A stretch of 64,000 nucleotides of DNA from Rummeliibacillus sp963792445. Lineage in GTDB: Bacteria > Bacillota > Bacilli > Bacillales_A > Planococcaceae. Made by a program: the position numbers and the translations under genes. The stretch covers positions 62,001 through 126,000 of the forward strand of contig CAWBWO010000013.1 of the NCBI GenBank assembly GCA_963792445.1. Direction: 5' to 3'. The notes under the pieces are model-generated. The model saw nothing but the letters and a program-made list of their open reading frames with translations. It made no database searches and was not told the DNA's origin. How positions within the stretch are numbered: position 1 is the stretch's first letter; every line of letters starts with the position of its first letter. Positions 8,537 through 18,688 of this stretch are shown here, piece after piece.

Positions 8537-8761
8537 TCAACCTAATATAAATACAGCAAAGAAATTGATAATAAAGCTTGCAAGCCCCGTCATATATGAA
8601 TTCTCTTTACCAATTAAGGTAGAGAAGAAATCCATTTGATTCGTCAAAATAACTACAATTGCAGCTATTGGAGCAACAATCAAAATATTAAAACCTTTCA
8701 CTGCTCCAAAAATAATAAATGCAATTGCAAGTAATATACCTATAACTTGAATAATTTCCAT
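8537..8761 (-). pseudogene. N-terminal fragment of GntP-family permease
   Basis: The frame encodes 74 residues: two membrane segments and the motif YMTGLASFIINFFAVFILG. This corresponds to the first part of the roughly 430-470-residue GntP/gluconate-type permeases. It stops where ALFGKLM-like sequence should continue, and no downstream remainder is visible. An AAGG-type site lies before the ATG, so a short peptide may still be made, but transport is not possible. I call it a truncated gene. Confidence 0.65.
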
Positions 8762-9246
8762 TATTTACTACCTTTCATTCTTTCATTTTTATTGTCAAAT
8801 ATTATAGTGTTTGTTTGTGTTCGAATAATGTTCACAGCTATAATCTTCCATAATCCATTGGTCATCCCAAGAACGTTGTAAATTTATATACTCTTTAAAT
8901 ATCTAAATCTATTTGTTATTGCTTTATTTTTCATGTTGTTATCCTCCTAAGATGTCATTTGTATTTAACAAATGAACTATAACGTAGTTTTCACAATTTC
9001 GTAAAATATATATATTGCATGTTTTGCATTCGTTTTTTTCATGATTAAAAAGGTAATTCAGCTGAAACAAAAAATGATGGCTGAAAAGTAAGTGGAGAAC
9101 CAATACTACGCATTTGAATGCTACTAAAAAAGCTCTAAAAAAGTTAAAGGAATAAGTAGGAATTTTTACAATGAATAGGTATGATATTCAATATAACCGT
9201 GATAAACTAAGGCGAATTAATTTTATACGTTCATTGGGGGTACAAA
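8762..9246. other. AT-rich intergenic region
   Basis: No gene is supported in these 485 bases. Short Lys-rich readings near 9040-9160 could be decayed coding sequence but carry no recognisable motif. The AGG-type site of the MFS gene lies at the right edge (TTGGGGG, about 9234-9240). Confidence 0.4.
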
Positions 9247-10740
9247 ATGAAGAGAGAAACAAAGGTCATGCCTGTTATGGCGGCACTCATGTTGGGGATC
9301 TTTATCGCATCGCTTGATAACACCATTGTCGCAACGAGTATGGGGTCCATCATTGGTGATTTAGGTGGTATGGATAAATATGTTTGGGTGACTTCTGCTT
9401 ATCTGGTGGCAGAGATGGCAGGGATGCCGATTTTCGGTAAGCTATCAGATATGTATGGACGAAAGAAGTTTTTTATTTTTGGGTTACTGCTATTCCTCGT
9501 AGGGTCAATACTTTGTGGAACAGCACAAACGATGATTCAATTATGTATTTTCCGCGCTATTCAAGGGATTGGTGGTAGTGCACTAATGCCAATCGCCTTT
9601 ACAATCATTTGGGATGTATTGCCAGCTGAGGCTCGTGGTAAAATGAGTGGGCTTTTTGGCGCTGTTTTTGGTCTTTCCAGTATTGTAGGTCCATTATTAG
9701 GCTCGTTTATCACAGATCATTTTCATTGGCGTTGGATCTTTTACATAAACGTTCCGATTGGTTTAATCGCTTTAGGACTCATTGTTTTCTTTTACAATGA
9801 ATCGACCGTACACACACGTCAAATCATTGACTGGGCAGGGGCGATATTCCTTGTAGGTTTTTCTGTTTTACTCATGTTCGCGCTTGAGTTGGGTGGAGAT
9901 ACGTACAGTTGGAGTTCATGGCAAATTATTTCGTTATTTGTATTGGCGATTGTTTGCTTTGTTATTTTTCTATTCGTTGAAAAATATGCGAAAGACCCTA
10001 TTTTACCTTTTGCTTTATTTAAAGAACGACTTTATTCAAGTAGTGTTTTAACAGGAATGTTCTATGGCGCAACGTTTATGGTCTCTACGATTTATATCCC
10101 GCTTTATATTCAAGGGGTGACAGGTGGTAGTGCTACCAATTCTGGTCTATTACTTTTGCCGATGATGGTGACTTCAAGTGTAGCAGCCGCATTAGGTGGT
10201 AATTTTGCCAATAAGTTTAGCTACAAATCGATTATGATATTTTCAAGTATTGTGTTAGCAATTGGTACGATTTTACTTGGAACATTAGATCCTACCACTC
10301 CAAGCTATCTGTTAACCATTTATATGATGATTATCGGTCTTGGTGTTGGACCTTCATTTTCCATTTTAGGGATGTCATCTATTCAAAAAGCGTTGCCACA
10401 GCAGCGGGGTATTGCTAGCTCTACCAGTAATTTCTTACGTTCTTTAGGGATGACGCTTGGTGTAACGATTTTTGGGGTCATTCAAAAAAACAGTTTCTTA
10501 TCAGGAATCCCTGAAGCTTTTAAACAAAATGCAGCAGGCAATGACAGCCGTGCTCTATTATCTCCGGAGTTACGTTCACATATACCAGCAGATATTTTAA
10601 AACAAATTACAAATGCATTATCAAGTTCACTAACGACGACTTTTTTATGGACGCTTGTTCCACTTGCGATTGCGTTTGTATGTATTTTGTTTATGGGGCA
10701 AGAAAAACTATCTGATGCTCATATGAATAAAAAAATGTAG
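9247..10740 (+). CDS. MFS drug efflux transporter, DHA2 family (14 helices)
   Basis: This 497-residue integral membrane protein has the layout of the EmrB/QacA (DHA2) drug:proton antiporters. LDNTIVATSM lies in helix 1, the motif A loop reads GKLSDMYGRKKF, and RAIQGIGGSALMPIAF and GPLLGSFITDHFHWRWIF match motifs B and C. About 14 hydrophobic segments are visible. It should export lipophilic compounds using the proton gradient; substrates are not predictable. It stands alone, with a terminator 40 bases downstream and no adjacent regulator. Confidence 0.88.
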   Translation: MKRETKVMPVMAALMLGIFIASLDNTIVATSMGSIIGDLGGMDKYVWVTSAYLVAEMAGMPIFGKLSDMYGRKKFFIFGLLLFLVGSILCGTAQTMIQLCIFRAIQGIGGSALMPIAFTIIWDVLPAEARGKMSGLFGAVFGLSSIVGPLLGSFITDHFHWRWIFYINVPIGLIALGLIVFFYNESTVHTRQIIDWAGAIFLVGFSVLLMFALELGGDTYSWSSWQIISLFVLAIVCFVIFLFVEKYAKDPILPFALFKERLYSSSVLTGMFYGATFMVSTIYIPLYIQGVTGGSATNSGLLLLPMMVTSSVAAALGGNFANKFSYKSIMIFSSIVLAIGTILLGTLDPTTPSYLLTIYMMIIGLGVGPSFSILGMSSIQKALPQQRGIASSTSNFLRSLGMTLGVTIFGVIQKNSFLSGIPEAFKQNAAGNDSRALLSPELRSHIPADILKQITNALSSSLTTTFLWTLVPLAIAFVCILFMGQEKLSDAHMNKKM

Positions 10741-10779
10741 GATAGATGTGAGTCGATAGAATTATATTACAACTAGCGA

Positions 10780-10813
10780 AGGGCGATTACGATATAAAGG
10801 TAATCGCCTTTTG
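10780..10813 (+). terminator. Intrinsic terminator after MFS gene
   Basis: A perfect 9-bp stem (10782-10790 with 10800-10808) is followed by TTTT. Confidence 0.7.
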
Positions 10814-10894
10814 TATGAGTCTAAACATAAAAATAGTACGAACGTTCTTATCAAGATATAATAAAAGTATCTTAAATCAAAGGAGTTTTGCTTT

Positions 10895-11338
10895 ATGAGT
10901 AAAAGATTTTCTTATTACGAAATTGCACCTGATGGTATGGGGATTATGATGGAAATGGAAAAGTACACGAAAACGACAACAATTGAACGAAAACTTCGTG
11001 AGCTTATCAAAATTCGTGCTTCTCAAATTAACGGTTGTGCGTATTGTTTGAATATGCATACATCAGATGCTCGGAAAATGGGCGAAACTGAACAAAGAAT
11101 ATACTGTGTGAGTGCTTGGAAAGAGTGTGAATTCTATACTGAAGCAGAAAAAGTGGCTTTAGAGTTAACAGAGTACGTGACATTAATCCCAACTAAACGT
11201 GTTCCAGATGAGCTCTATCAACGAGTGCGTGAACACTATAATGAGAAAGAGTATGTCGATCTTATTTTAATCATTAATCAAATTAACAGTTGGAATAGAA
11301 TTTCTATTGCAATGGGAAATACAGCAAGTGAACAATGA
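10895..11338 (+). CDS. Carboxymuconolactone decarboxylase / AhpD-like protein
   Basis: This 147-residue protein has the AhpD/CMD core: a helix followed by NGCAYCLNMHTSDARKMG. Cys48, Cys51 and His55 form the CxxCxxxH motif used in peroxidase-type AhpD proteins for disulfide exchange and proton relay. Family members of this size are usually annotated as alkylhydroperoxidase-like and act in oxidative defence, though the physiological partner is generally unknown. AAAGGAG precedes the ATG. It is a single-gene unit. Confidence 0.85.
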   Translation: MSKRFSYYEIAPDGMGIMMEMEKYTKTTTIERKLRELIKIRASQINGCAYCLNMHTSDARKMGETEQRIYCVSAWKECEFYTEAEKVALELTEYVTLIPTKRVPDELYQRVREHYNEKEYVDLILIINQINSWNRISIAMGNTASEQ

Positions 11339-11556
11339 TTACCTTGGATGAACATCTAGTGGTGTTCGTCTTTTCTTTTTCTTATACTAATCCAAAATTT
11401 TCTTATGCAAAGTGTTCAAAAGTTTATGATAAACATTAAGCAATTACACATATTAAATACATATTTGATTGTCTCTTTTCAAAATAAAAAGAGCCAAATG
11501 TTCAGATTAATGGTACAGTTAGAAAGAAAATTTATAAAAGTGAGTAGGCGAACAAC

Positions 11557-11934
11557 ATGATTGAAGTTAAATCATCTCCAATTAGTGATGGAGAATTCAA
11601 TAGAGGGGTATTTGCTACATGTGATATTAAAAAAGGTGTACTCTTTCATGAAGCACCTGTTATTTCTTATCCAAATGAACAACATCAATACATTGAACAA
11701 ACGTTACTTGCTGATTATGCATTTGAGTATGGGATTAACCATTCTGCGATCCTTCTTGGTTACGGTATGTTGTTTAACCATTCCTATGAACCTAATGCAA
11801 CATATGAGATTAATTTTAAGAATCACACATTTGACTTCTATGCTTACACAGATATAAAAGCAGGTGATGAGATTCTAATCAACTATAATGGTGATGTTGA
11901 TAATAAAGATCCGCTTTGGTTTAACGAGGACTAA
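11557..11934 (+). CDS. SET-domain protein
   Basis: This 125-residue protein is essentially one SET domain. GVFATCDIKKGVLFHEAPV matches the N-SET strand pair, MLFNHSYEPNATY contains the NHSxxPNA cofactor-binding motif, and IKAGDEILINYNG contains the ELxxxYG-like end. SET domains transfer methyl groups from S-adenosylmethionine to lysines. Bacterial stand-alone versions are poorly characterised and targets are not known. The post-SET Cys cluster is absent. The start at 11557 follows GTGAG; AT-rich sequence surrounds it on both sides. Confidence 0.8.
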   Translation: MIEVKSSPISDGEFNRGVFATCDIKKGVLFHEAPVISYPNEQHQYIEQTLLADYAFEYGINHSAILLGYGMLFNHSYEPNATYEINFKNHTFDFYAYTDIKAGDEILINYNGDVDNKDPLWFNED

Positions 11935-12115
11935 AAAGGGTATTAATTATGACAATAATAGAAAAAATTGATCATATTTATCAAAAAAAATCCAAACTAA
12001 ATTTTTTGTTTTCTTAATTGCTGAATGAATATAGGATATACTATAAGAGTCCTGTATTTTGCAGAAATAGGTAGGAACGAAAATTTAATAGTTAAGTTTT
12101 TATTGGAGGATTATG

Positions 12116-12385
12116 ATGAATTACAAAGTTATGAATAAACAAGTATTTGAACAAGCTCAACTCCGTTCAGTTTCAGACGTTCAATTCACTGAAGAAGAAC
12201 TTCAAAACGGTATGTTGTTAGCTATTTCTAAGGCTGATGAGACCCTTGCTTTATATTTAGTGGATATAGACGGTCAAAAGAAATTTGATGTCCGTTGGGA
12301 TGATTCAACTGAAATTTTCAATGGCTGGTATTCAGCTTGGGATAATTTCTGTTGGTGCCTAAATGTTGTAGATAATCAAAAATAA
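12116..12385 (+). CDS. Small acidic protein of unknown function
   Basis: This 89-residue soluble protein has many aromatic residues near the C-terminus (WDDSTEIF, GWYSAWDNFCWCLNVV). I do not recognise a family. There is no signal peptide or membrane segment. ATG 12116 is preferred over ATG 12113 because GGAGGA ends five bases upstream of it. It is a monocistronic gene with its own terminator. Confidence 0.55.
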   Translation: MNYKVMNKQVFEQAQLRSVSDVQFTEEELQNGMLLAISKADETLALYLVDIDGQKKFDVRWDDSTEIFNGWYSAWDNFCWCLNVVDNQK

Positions 12386-12395
12386 TCATTTAGAT

Positions 12396-12436
12396 AAAAA
12401 AGCGAAGGCAAAAATTTATTTTGCTTTCGTTTTTTA
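12396..12436 (+). terminator. Intrinsic terminator
   Basis: A stem AAAAGCGAAGGCAAAA paired with TTTTGCTTTCGTTTTT has a short AT loop and a T-rich tail. The following sequence 12440-12750 is AT-rich with no gene visible. Confidence 0.65.
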
Positions 12437-12751
12437 TTTTTTAATCATTACTTTTGTAAATTATGGTAAACTACTTTTTCACTATCCTCTGTCCATAAAA
12501 TCGTCTTTATGGCATTGCTTCTGTATAAACCCATTCAATATCGAATCGACGTATATTTCTAAATTCCTAAACAATAAATTTAATAAAGGTCAAATATCCT
12601 ATTTCTAAAAATCCTTTTATTTTTTTGTAAAAAATTGATAATTATAAACGAATTTTCTTAATTTTTAATTTACCAATTATTAACTGTTCCTTTACAAGCG
12701 AGGAGTATGCTTGATTTTGGAAACATACTAAATGGTAAAGGTGGTATATTG

Positions 12752-15115
12752 ATGAAACGAAGTAAATTTATTGCAGCAGCATCGCTTGCAACAGTTATTC
12801 TTGGATCGACTACAGGGTATGCAGCGTACACCAATTTTGTTGGACCAAAAGAAAATGGAACAGCTGTAACACCACATGGTTGGACGGTTACTCCTACTGG
12901 CGAACAAATAACACTTGGAGATTTCCCTATGGGTGCCGCAGTAAGTCCTGATCATCGTTATCTAATTGTTTCGAATGATGGACAAGGTGAGCAATCTTTG
13001 CAAGTTGTTGATATTAAAAGTCAAAAGGTTGTCCAAACACTTCCTTACAAATCTCCAGAAGCCCTTTATTTGGGAGTTGCTTTCTCACCAGATGGAAAAA
13101 CAGTGTACGCTTCAGCAGGTGGCAACAACAAAATCCGCGTTTTGGATTTTGTTAATGGAACGCTAACTGAAAAAGCTTCTATTAAACTTACATCTGACAA
13201 CAATACAAACTTCTACCCTGCAGGAATTTCAACTTCACAGGATGGAAAATCACTTTTTGTTGCAAATAATTTAAACCATTCGATTTCAAAAATTGACCTT
13301 GCCACTAATCAAATCGTCAAAACAACACCTGTTGGAAAACATCCATATGCAGCAGTTATGAGCCAAGATGGAAGTTCTCTTTATGTTAGTAACTGGGGTG
13401 AAAGTAGCATCAGTGTCTTAGATCCGAATACGTTGGATGTTAAAAACACGATTTCTGTAGGTCTTCATCCGAACGCTATTATTGAAGATCCAAAAACTAA
13501 TATGCTTTATGTATCTAATACGGATAGTGACTCTGTTTCTGTAGTGGATACTAAGTTACAAAGAGAAATCAAAACAATTTCTGTAAATCCAAATAAAAAT
13601 GGTCTTACAGGTAGTCAACCAAACTCTTTGAGTTTAAGCTCAGATGGAAAAACGTTATATGTAGCGAATGGCGGAAATAACGATGTGTCTGTTGTTGACC
13701 TGAAATCAGGTAAAGTGAAAGGCTTGATTCCTACAGCTTGGTATCCAAGCGGAATCTATTTAGAAAATAACAAACTAATGGTACTTAATGGTAAAGGACT
13801 AGGTGCTGGTCCGAATAAGGAAGGCCAGTATATTGGGTCTATGATCAAAGGTACCATGTCCTTTATTGATGTACCAAATGATAAGGAACTAAAAAAATAT
13901 ACGAAAAAAGTAGAAAAGAATAATGAAGTTTATAAACCAACTGGATTCAGTGCAAGCAAAAAATTCCCGATTCCTCGTTTTGAAGGACAAGAATCACCAA
14001 TCAAACATGTCATCTATGTAATCAAAGAAAATCGTACGTATGACCAAGTTTTTGGCGATGTGGAAAAAGGGAATGGCGACTCAAGCTTAACGACTTTTGG
14101 TGAAAAAATTACGCCGAATATTCATAAGTTGGCTAACCAATTCGTTCTATTAGATAATTTCTATGCGAACGCTGAAATCAGTGCTCAAGGACATAACTGG
14201 TCAACAGCAGCTCAAGCAAATGATTATGTAGAGAAAAACTGGTTTGCCAATTACTCAGGTCGAAATCGTGCATATGACTTCGAAGGAGGAAATGAAGCAG
14301 CCTATCCAAAAGCAGGATTCTTATGGACGAACGCTGCTCGTTCAGGCGTATCCTTCCGAAGCTATGGCGAATTCACAGAGTACGACAAAAACACTGGAAA
14401 ATATGTTGCTTCTGAAGCTAGTTTAGGAAATAACTTTGATCCAGACTTCCCTTCTTATAATCTTAAAATTTCAGATCTTACTCGCTATGATGCGTGGAAA
14501 GAAGAATTTAGTCAATATGTAGAGAATGGAAATCTTCCTCAATTGCAAATTGTTCGTCTGCCTAATGACCATACACTTGGAACAAGAAAGGGAGAACTAA
14601 CTCCTCAAGCGATGGTGGCTCAAAATGATTATGCATTAGGAAAACTAGTGGAAACAGTAAGTAATTCTCCATATTGGAAAGACACAGCTATTTTCGTGAC
14701 GGAAGATGACGCCCAAAATGGATGGGATTCTGTAGATGCTCACCGTACAACATCTCTTGTAATCAGTCCGTATACACAAACAGGAAATGTGGATAGTACG
14801 CTTTATGATACAACATCCATGATTCGTACGATGGAAATGATCTTGGGCATGAAGCCAATGACACAATATGATGCTTCAGCTGTACCAATGATTAATACTT
14901 TCACTGATAAACCTAACTATAAGTCATTTAAGCTAGAAGAACCAAAATATCCACTTGATCGAAAAAATGGAGATAACGCACCGATGGCAGCAGAATCTGC
15001 AAAACTAGATTTCACAGGAGTTGACCATGCTGACCCAGAAAAATTAAACAAAATTCTATGGAAAGCAACAAAAGGAGATAAACCTTACCCAGGAGAAAAA
15101 AATTCAAATAAATAA
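12752..15115 (+). CDS. Secreted YVTN beta-propeller / phosphoesterase protein
   Basis: This protein of about 787 residues has two parts. A signal peptide (MKRSKFIAAASLATVILGS, cut near GYA-AYT) leads into a YVTN-type beta-propeller of repeated units such as DGKTVYASAGGNNKIRVLD and SLYVSNWGESSISVLD. From about residue 400 a phosphoesterase domain (PF04185, phospholipase C/acid phosphatase type) follows, with VIYVIKENRTYDQVFGD, DNFYANAEISAQGHNW and FVTEDDAQNGWD as metal-site motifs. The protein should act outside the membrane on phosphate esters; substrate unknown. The start at 12752 is preferred to an in-frame ATG at 12707 because it gives the signal peptide and follows AAAGGTGG. Confidence 0.85.
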   Translation: MKRSKFIAAASLATVILGSTTGYAAYTNFVGPKENGTAVTPHGWTVTPTGEQITLGDFPMGAAVSPDHRYLIVSNDGQGEQSLQVVDIKSQKVVQTLPYKSPEALYLGVAFSPDGKTVYASAGGNNKIRVLDFVNGTLTEKASIKLTSDNNTNFYPAGISTSQDGKSLFVANNLNHSISKIDLATNQIVKTTPVGKHPYAAVMSQDGSSLYVSNWGESSISVLDPNTLDVKNTISVGLHPNAIIEDPKTNMLYVSNTDSDSVSVVDTKLQREIKTISVNPNKNGLTGSQPNSLSLSSDGKTLYVANGGNNDVSVVDLKSGKVKGLIPTAWYPSGIYLENNKLMVLNGKGLGAGPNKEGQYIGSMIKGTMSFIDVPNDKELKKYTKKVEKNNEVYKPTGFSASKKFPIPRFEGQESPIKHVIYVIKENRTYDQVFGDVEKGNGDSSLTTFGEKITPNIHKLANQFVLLDNFYANAEISAQGHNWSTAAQANDYVEKNWFANYSGRNRAYDFEGGNEAAYPKAGFLWTNAARSGVSFRSYGEFTEYDKNTGKYVASEASLGNNFDPDFPSYNLKISDLTRYDAWKEEFSQYVENGNLPQLQIVRLPNDHTLGTRKGELTPQAMVAQNDYALGKLVETVSNSPYWKDTAIFVTEDDAQNGWDSVDAHRTTSLVISPYTQTGNVDSTLYDTTSMIRTMEMILGMKPMTQYDASAVPMINTFTDKPNYKSFKLEEPKYPLDRKNGDNAPMAAESAKLDFTGVDHADPEKLNKILWKATKGDKPYPGEKNSNK

Positions 15116-15202
15116 TTAGGGTGCATCTTCTTAAAATTCGACTTGAATAAATAGGTATCAAATTTTATATGTGGCCAGTCACTTTGGCCACATATTTCTT
15201 TT

Positions 15203-15360
15203 ATCCCGCATTAACGGGCAGTAAGACTCCCACCTCAAGGCTTTAGAGAATTCGAAGAAGGATAGGTGGGAGATAACTGCCCGTAACTGCCCGATTGGTT
15301 CAACTAACAATCAGTGGGGGATGGAATAGAAAACCCCCACTGATTGAAGTTTCACTTTAT
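15203..15360 (+). repeat. Structured dispersed repeat, family A copy 1 (short form)
   Basis: This 158-bp element begins ATCCCGC and ends GAAGTTTCACTTTAT. It contains a long stem in which CTCCCACCT pairs with AGGTGGGAG inside an outer stem ACGGGCAGT/ACTGCCCGT, and a terminal hairpin CAATCAGTGGGGG/CCCCCACTGATTG. The same ends and stems recur at 20618 and 38347, in the same orientation. This copy lacks the two middle hairpins. It has no coding capacity. Confidence 0.85.
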
Positions 15361-15394
15361 AGGCAAATTTTATTTTAAAGGAAGGTTTTCATAG

Positions 15395-18300
15395 ATGATT
15401 CGAATAATTGAGGGAACAATGAAACGTTCTGTTTTGATTTTAACGATGGTTGTTCTCATTTTAGCATGGGGCGCAATGTCTGTAATTCAGATGCAGCGAG
15501 ACTACCTACCGCCTATTAACAATACGGCGCTCATGGTATCCATTCAGGCAGATCAATATCAAGCTGATCAAGTGAAGAAAATTATTACGTCTAAAGTGGA
15601 AGAAGCTGCCGGATCAATTGATAAGTTGAACTACATAGAGTCAAACTCATTTGATGGAGGATTTATGGCAAGCCTTTATTTTCCTAGTCATACGAATATG
15701 GAGAAAGCGGAAGAAGACGTAAAGGCTGCCATTGAAAAAGTGAATTGGCCTGAGGGAGTGAAAATGCCTCAGATTACGCGCGTTAGTACAAATTCGTTCC
15801 CAGTTATGCGATTAAGTTTGACAAGCGGAACTCAATCAATAAATGAAAATCAGTTACGCACTTCACTTCAAGAAAAAGTAGTCAATGAAATTAAACATGT
15901 TCCTGGTGTAAGGGAAGTTCGTGTCACAGGAGCAGGAAAAGATGGATACATATTAACACTAGATCAAGGGTCTCTAAATAAATATGGCTTAACGATGAAA
16001 GATGTCCAAACTGCACTTTCAACGATTCAACCAGCCTTGCCACAAGGAACAATCCAAGCAGCAGGTGGACCAGAGGGTAAACTAACGATGCCACTCCGAG
16101 TGAAAGATTGGGCTATCACGAGCTCTGATCTAAAAAATGTGAAAATCCCGGTTAAAGACGGTGGCTCTGTAAGTTTACAAGAGATTGCGAAAATAAATCA
16201 AAATATCATAGACCTACAAACGATTTCTAGAACAGGTGGTCAACCAAGCGTTATTCTTGATGTATTAAAAACACCTTCTTCTAATATTACGGATGTAACC
16301 GAAAGAATAAATGAAAGAATGAAAAACAATCCTGAGATCCAATCTGGAGCTATTAAACTTTCGGTATTATCAGACCAAGGCAATGAAATAAATAATGCGT
16401 TAAAAGGGCTAGTAAAAGAAGGATTATTGGGAATTGTATTCTCGATTGTCTGTGTATTTTTATTCTTTAGAAATATTCGTTCTACCATTATCATCGCATT
16501 GTCTTTGCCAATTTGTCTTCTTGCTACAACCGCAATACTCCGTGCAATGGATGTTAGTTTAAATGTCCTAACCATTTCTGGATTAATTGTAGCAATGGGG
16601 CGTGTGGTTGATGATTCGATTGTAGTTATTGACAATATGTATCGTAAGCTTATGAAAGAAACGGACGGTCATGTGACCAAAAAGCAATTAGCGGCAGGCG
16701 TCGTCGAGATGATTCCAGCTATCTCTTCTTCCACCGCAACGACAGTGGCCGTATTTCTACCTATTTCACTAATTGGCGGTATGATTAGTTCTGCTTTTTC
16801 AGGATTTGCTTGGTCTGTCGTGATTGCCCTAGTGACATCACTGGTGGTATCTATCTTGGTTGTGCCAACACTGGCCCATAGCATGTGGAAAAATAAGGTT
16901 ATGTCCACACCTGTTGAATTGGAAACAAAAGCACAAGATTACCTAAAAAAAATATTCTTGAGAAAAAAGGCGATTGCAATACTAGCTGTTGTTCTATTGG
17001 CACTAACGATTGCTAGAGCAATATTTATTCCATTGAACTTTTTACCAAGTGGTAATGTAAAAGATGTAGCCATTCAAGTTGAACTACCTGAGCAAGCCAT
17101 GCTTTCTGATGTTGATGCAGAAGTGAAAAATATTGAAACCATTTTAAAGGACATTCCAGAGGTGAAAACATATTCTTCCACACTCGGTTCATCATTTACG
17201 CCAATGTTCGACGACGTCTTTGATGAAGGCGGAGGCTGGATGCAAAAGCAAAATATTGCCAATGTCTCAGTCGGGGTCAAGGATCAAACGGATATTGATG
17301 CATTTGTAGAAAAGTTGCGTAAACAGCTTGGCTTACTGTCGACTACAGCAGTTTACACAGTTTCCAATCAAAATATAGCTGGAGATGATTCTAAGCTAAA
17401 AATTATTCTATCTGGGGCAGGGCAAAAAGAGCTTGAAACAGCTGCCGTATTAGTGAGAAGTAAACTTCAAATGATACCAGGGCTTAGTATTGAAGGAACA
17501 GCCAATGATACGGATGCACCAATCAAACACTATCTTTCCCTTGATATTGAAAAAATGCAGCGCTTAGGGCTTGATGTCAATGAAGTGCTCAACCGAATTA
17601 ACAGTTATTTACCACAAAAGGTTAGGATGAATCTAACTTCTAAAGATTTTAGTACGCCTGTTGAGCTCCGAATAGATAAACAGGAAAAGCTAAATGCGTT
17701 TGATCAAAATCCAGAAAAGACCATCTTATCTAAATTAGGAAATGAAACATTTAAAGCTAAGGATGGTTCAAAAGTGTATTTAGCTGAAATAGCTTCTATA
17801 CAGACAAGTACTCAAACAATGATTAGTGAGAGAGATGGACGACCATTTGCCGCTGTCACAGGAAATATTATCACTAGAGACATTGGAAAAGTAACAAAGC
17901 AAGTGAATAAAACGATGGAAAGTCTAAATCTACCTGCAGGTGTCGAATATTCAATTGGTGGAATCTCTCAACAGGTTAAACAAATGATTATGGAAATGAG
18001 CCTTGCTTTAGCTTTATCCCTACTTCTTGTTCTCATGATTGTCAGTTCCGTATTTCATGGCTGGCAAGCACCAATTGCCGTATTGGCTTGTATACCAATG
18101 GCGCTTATCGGGTCAGTTTGGAGCATGACACTCTTCCAATTAGAATGGAATTTGGCAGCATTGATTGGTTTGTTAATGCTCACAGGAATTGCGGTCACGA
18201 ACGGAATCGTTCTCGTTGATAAAATTGAAAGAAATCTAGCAGCAGGTATGGATTCCAAACAAGCTATTTTGCTTGGTACAGCAAGCAGGGTTAGACCTAT

Positions 18301-18517
18301 ATTAATGACCGCAGGAACAACAATCTTAACATTACTCCCTTTAGCGATTTCGAATAACGGAAATACGCTTGTTTCTCAAACACTTGGCATTGTCGTTATT
18401 GGTGGGATGATCAGTTCCACACTAATTTGCCTCCTAGTCATTCCAATGCTCTATGAATGGCTGAGAGGAAAAGCGACTAAAACTAAAAAAATTAAAGTGA
18501 ATCAGGAAGCTGCTTAA
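15395..18517 (+). CDS. RND-family efflux transporter (SwrC/AcrB type)
   Basis: This 1040-residue protein has the full RND layout: helix 1 at the N-terminus (LILTMVVLILAWGAM), two large periplasmic-type loops, and two blocks of helices. The proton-relay motif GRVVDDSIVVIDN in helix 4 contains the Asp pair equivalent to AcrB D407/D408. In Gram-positives the known relative is SwrC (YerP), exporting surfactin and other amphiphiles. No membrane-fusion partner is adjacent, as is usual for this class. It is separated from the phosphoesterase by a repeat element and is likely its own transcription unit (AAAGGAAGG before ATG). Confidence 0.88.
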   Translation: MIRIIEGTMKRSVLILTMVVLILAWGAMSVIQMQRDYLPPINNTALMVSIQADQYQADQVKKIITSKVEEAAGSIDKLNYIESNSFDGGFMASLYFPSHTNMEKAEEDVKAAIEKVNWPEGVKMPQITRVSTNSFPVMRLSLTSGTQSINENQLRTSLQEKVVNEIKHVPGVREVRVTGAGKDGYILTLDQGSLNKYGLTMKDVQTALSTIQPALPQGTIQAAGGPEGKLTMPLRVKDWAITSSDLKNVKIPVKDGGSVSLQEIAKINQNIIDLQTISRTGGQPSVILDVLKTPSSNITDVTERINERMKNNPEIQSGAIKLSVLSDQGNEINNALKGLVKEGLLGIVFSIVCVFLFFRNIRSTIIIALSLPICLLATTAILRAMDVSLNVLTISGLIVAMGRVVDDSIVVIDNMYRKLMKETDGHVTKKQLAAGVVEMIPAISSSTATTVAVFLPISLIGGMISSAFSGFAWSVVIALVTSLVVSILVVPTLAHSMWKNKVMSTPVELETKAQDYLKKIFLRKKAIAILAVVLLALTIARAIFIPLNFLPSGNVKDVAIQVELPEQAMLSDVDAEVKNIETILKDIPEVKTYSSTLGSSFTPMFDDVFDEGGGWMQKQNIANVSVGVKDQTDIDAFVEKLRKQLGLLSTTAVYTVSNQNIAGDDSKLKIILSGAGQKELETAAVLVRSKLQMIPGLSIEGTANDTDAPIKHYLSLDIEKMQRLGLDVNEVLNRINSYLPQKVRMNLTSKDFSTPVELRIDKQEKLNAFDQNPEKTILSKLGNETFKAKDGSKVYLAEIASIQTSTQTMISERDGRPFAAVTGNIITRDIGKVTKQVNKTMESLNLPAGVEYSIGGISQQVKQMIMEMSLALALSLLLVLMIVSSVFHGWQAPIAVLACIPMALIGSVWSMTLFQLEWNLAALIGLLMLTGIAVTNGIVLVDKIERNLAAGMDSKQAILLGTASRVRPILMTAGTTILTLLPLAISNNGNTLVSQTLGIVVIGGMISSTLICLLVIPMLYEWLRGKATKTKKIKVNQEAA

Positions 18518-18559
18518 ACTGGTGATTATCAAAAATTAATGAGAGCTTAAAATTTGATT

Positions 18560-18598
18560 AAAAAACGAATTCCAATAAATTTTGGAATTCGTTTTTTT
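18560..18598. terminator. Intrinsic terminator after RND gene
   Basis: A perfect 15-bp stem (18560-18574 with 18583-18597) is flanked by A and T runs. Confidence 0.8.
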
Positions 18599-18688
18599 AT
18601 TAGAACAGATTTGAAGATTTTATTGAGTAATTTTTCTTCCTTTGCAGTGATATGATAAAAATGAGAATAAATTGAAGGAGGACTTTTT

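Noticed and set aside
15203..15360. Riboswitch leader of the RND gene
   Set aside because: The element recurs at unrelated sites at gene ends, so it is a dispersed repeat, not a gene-specific leader.
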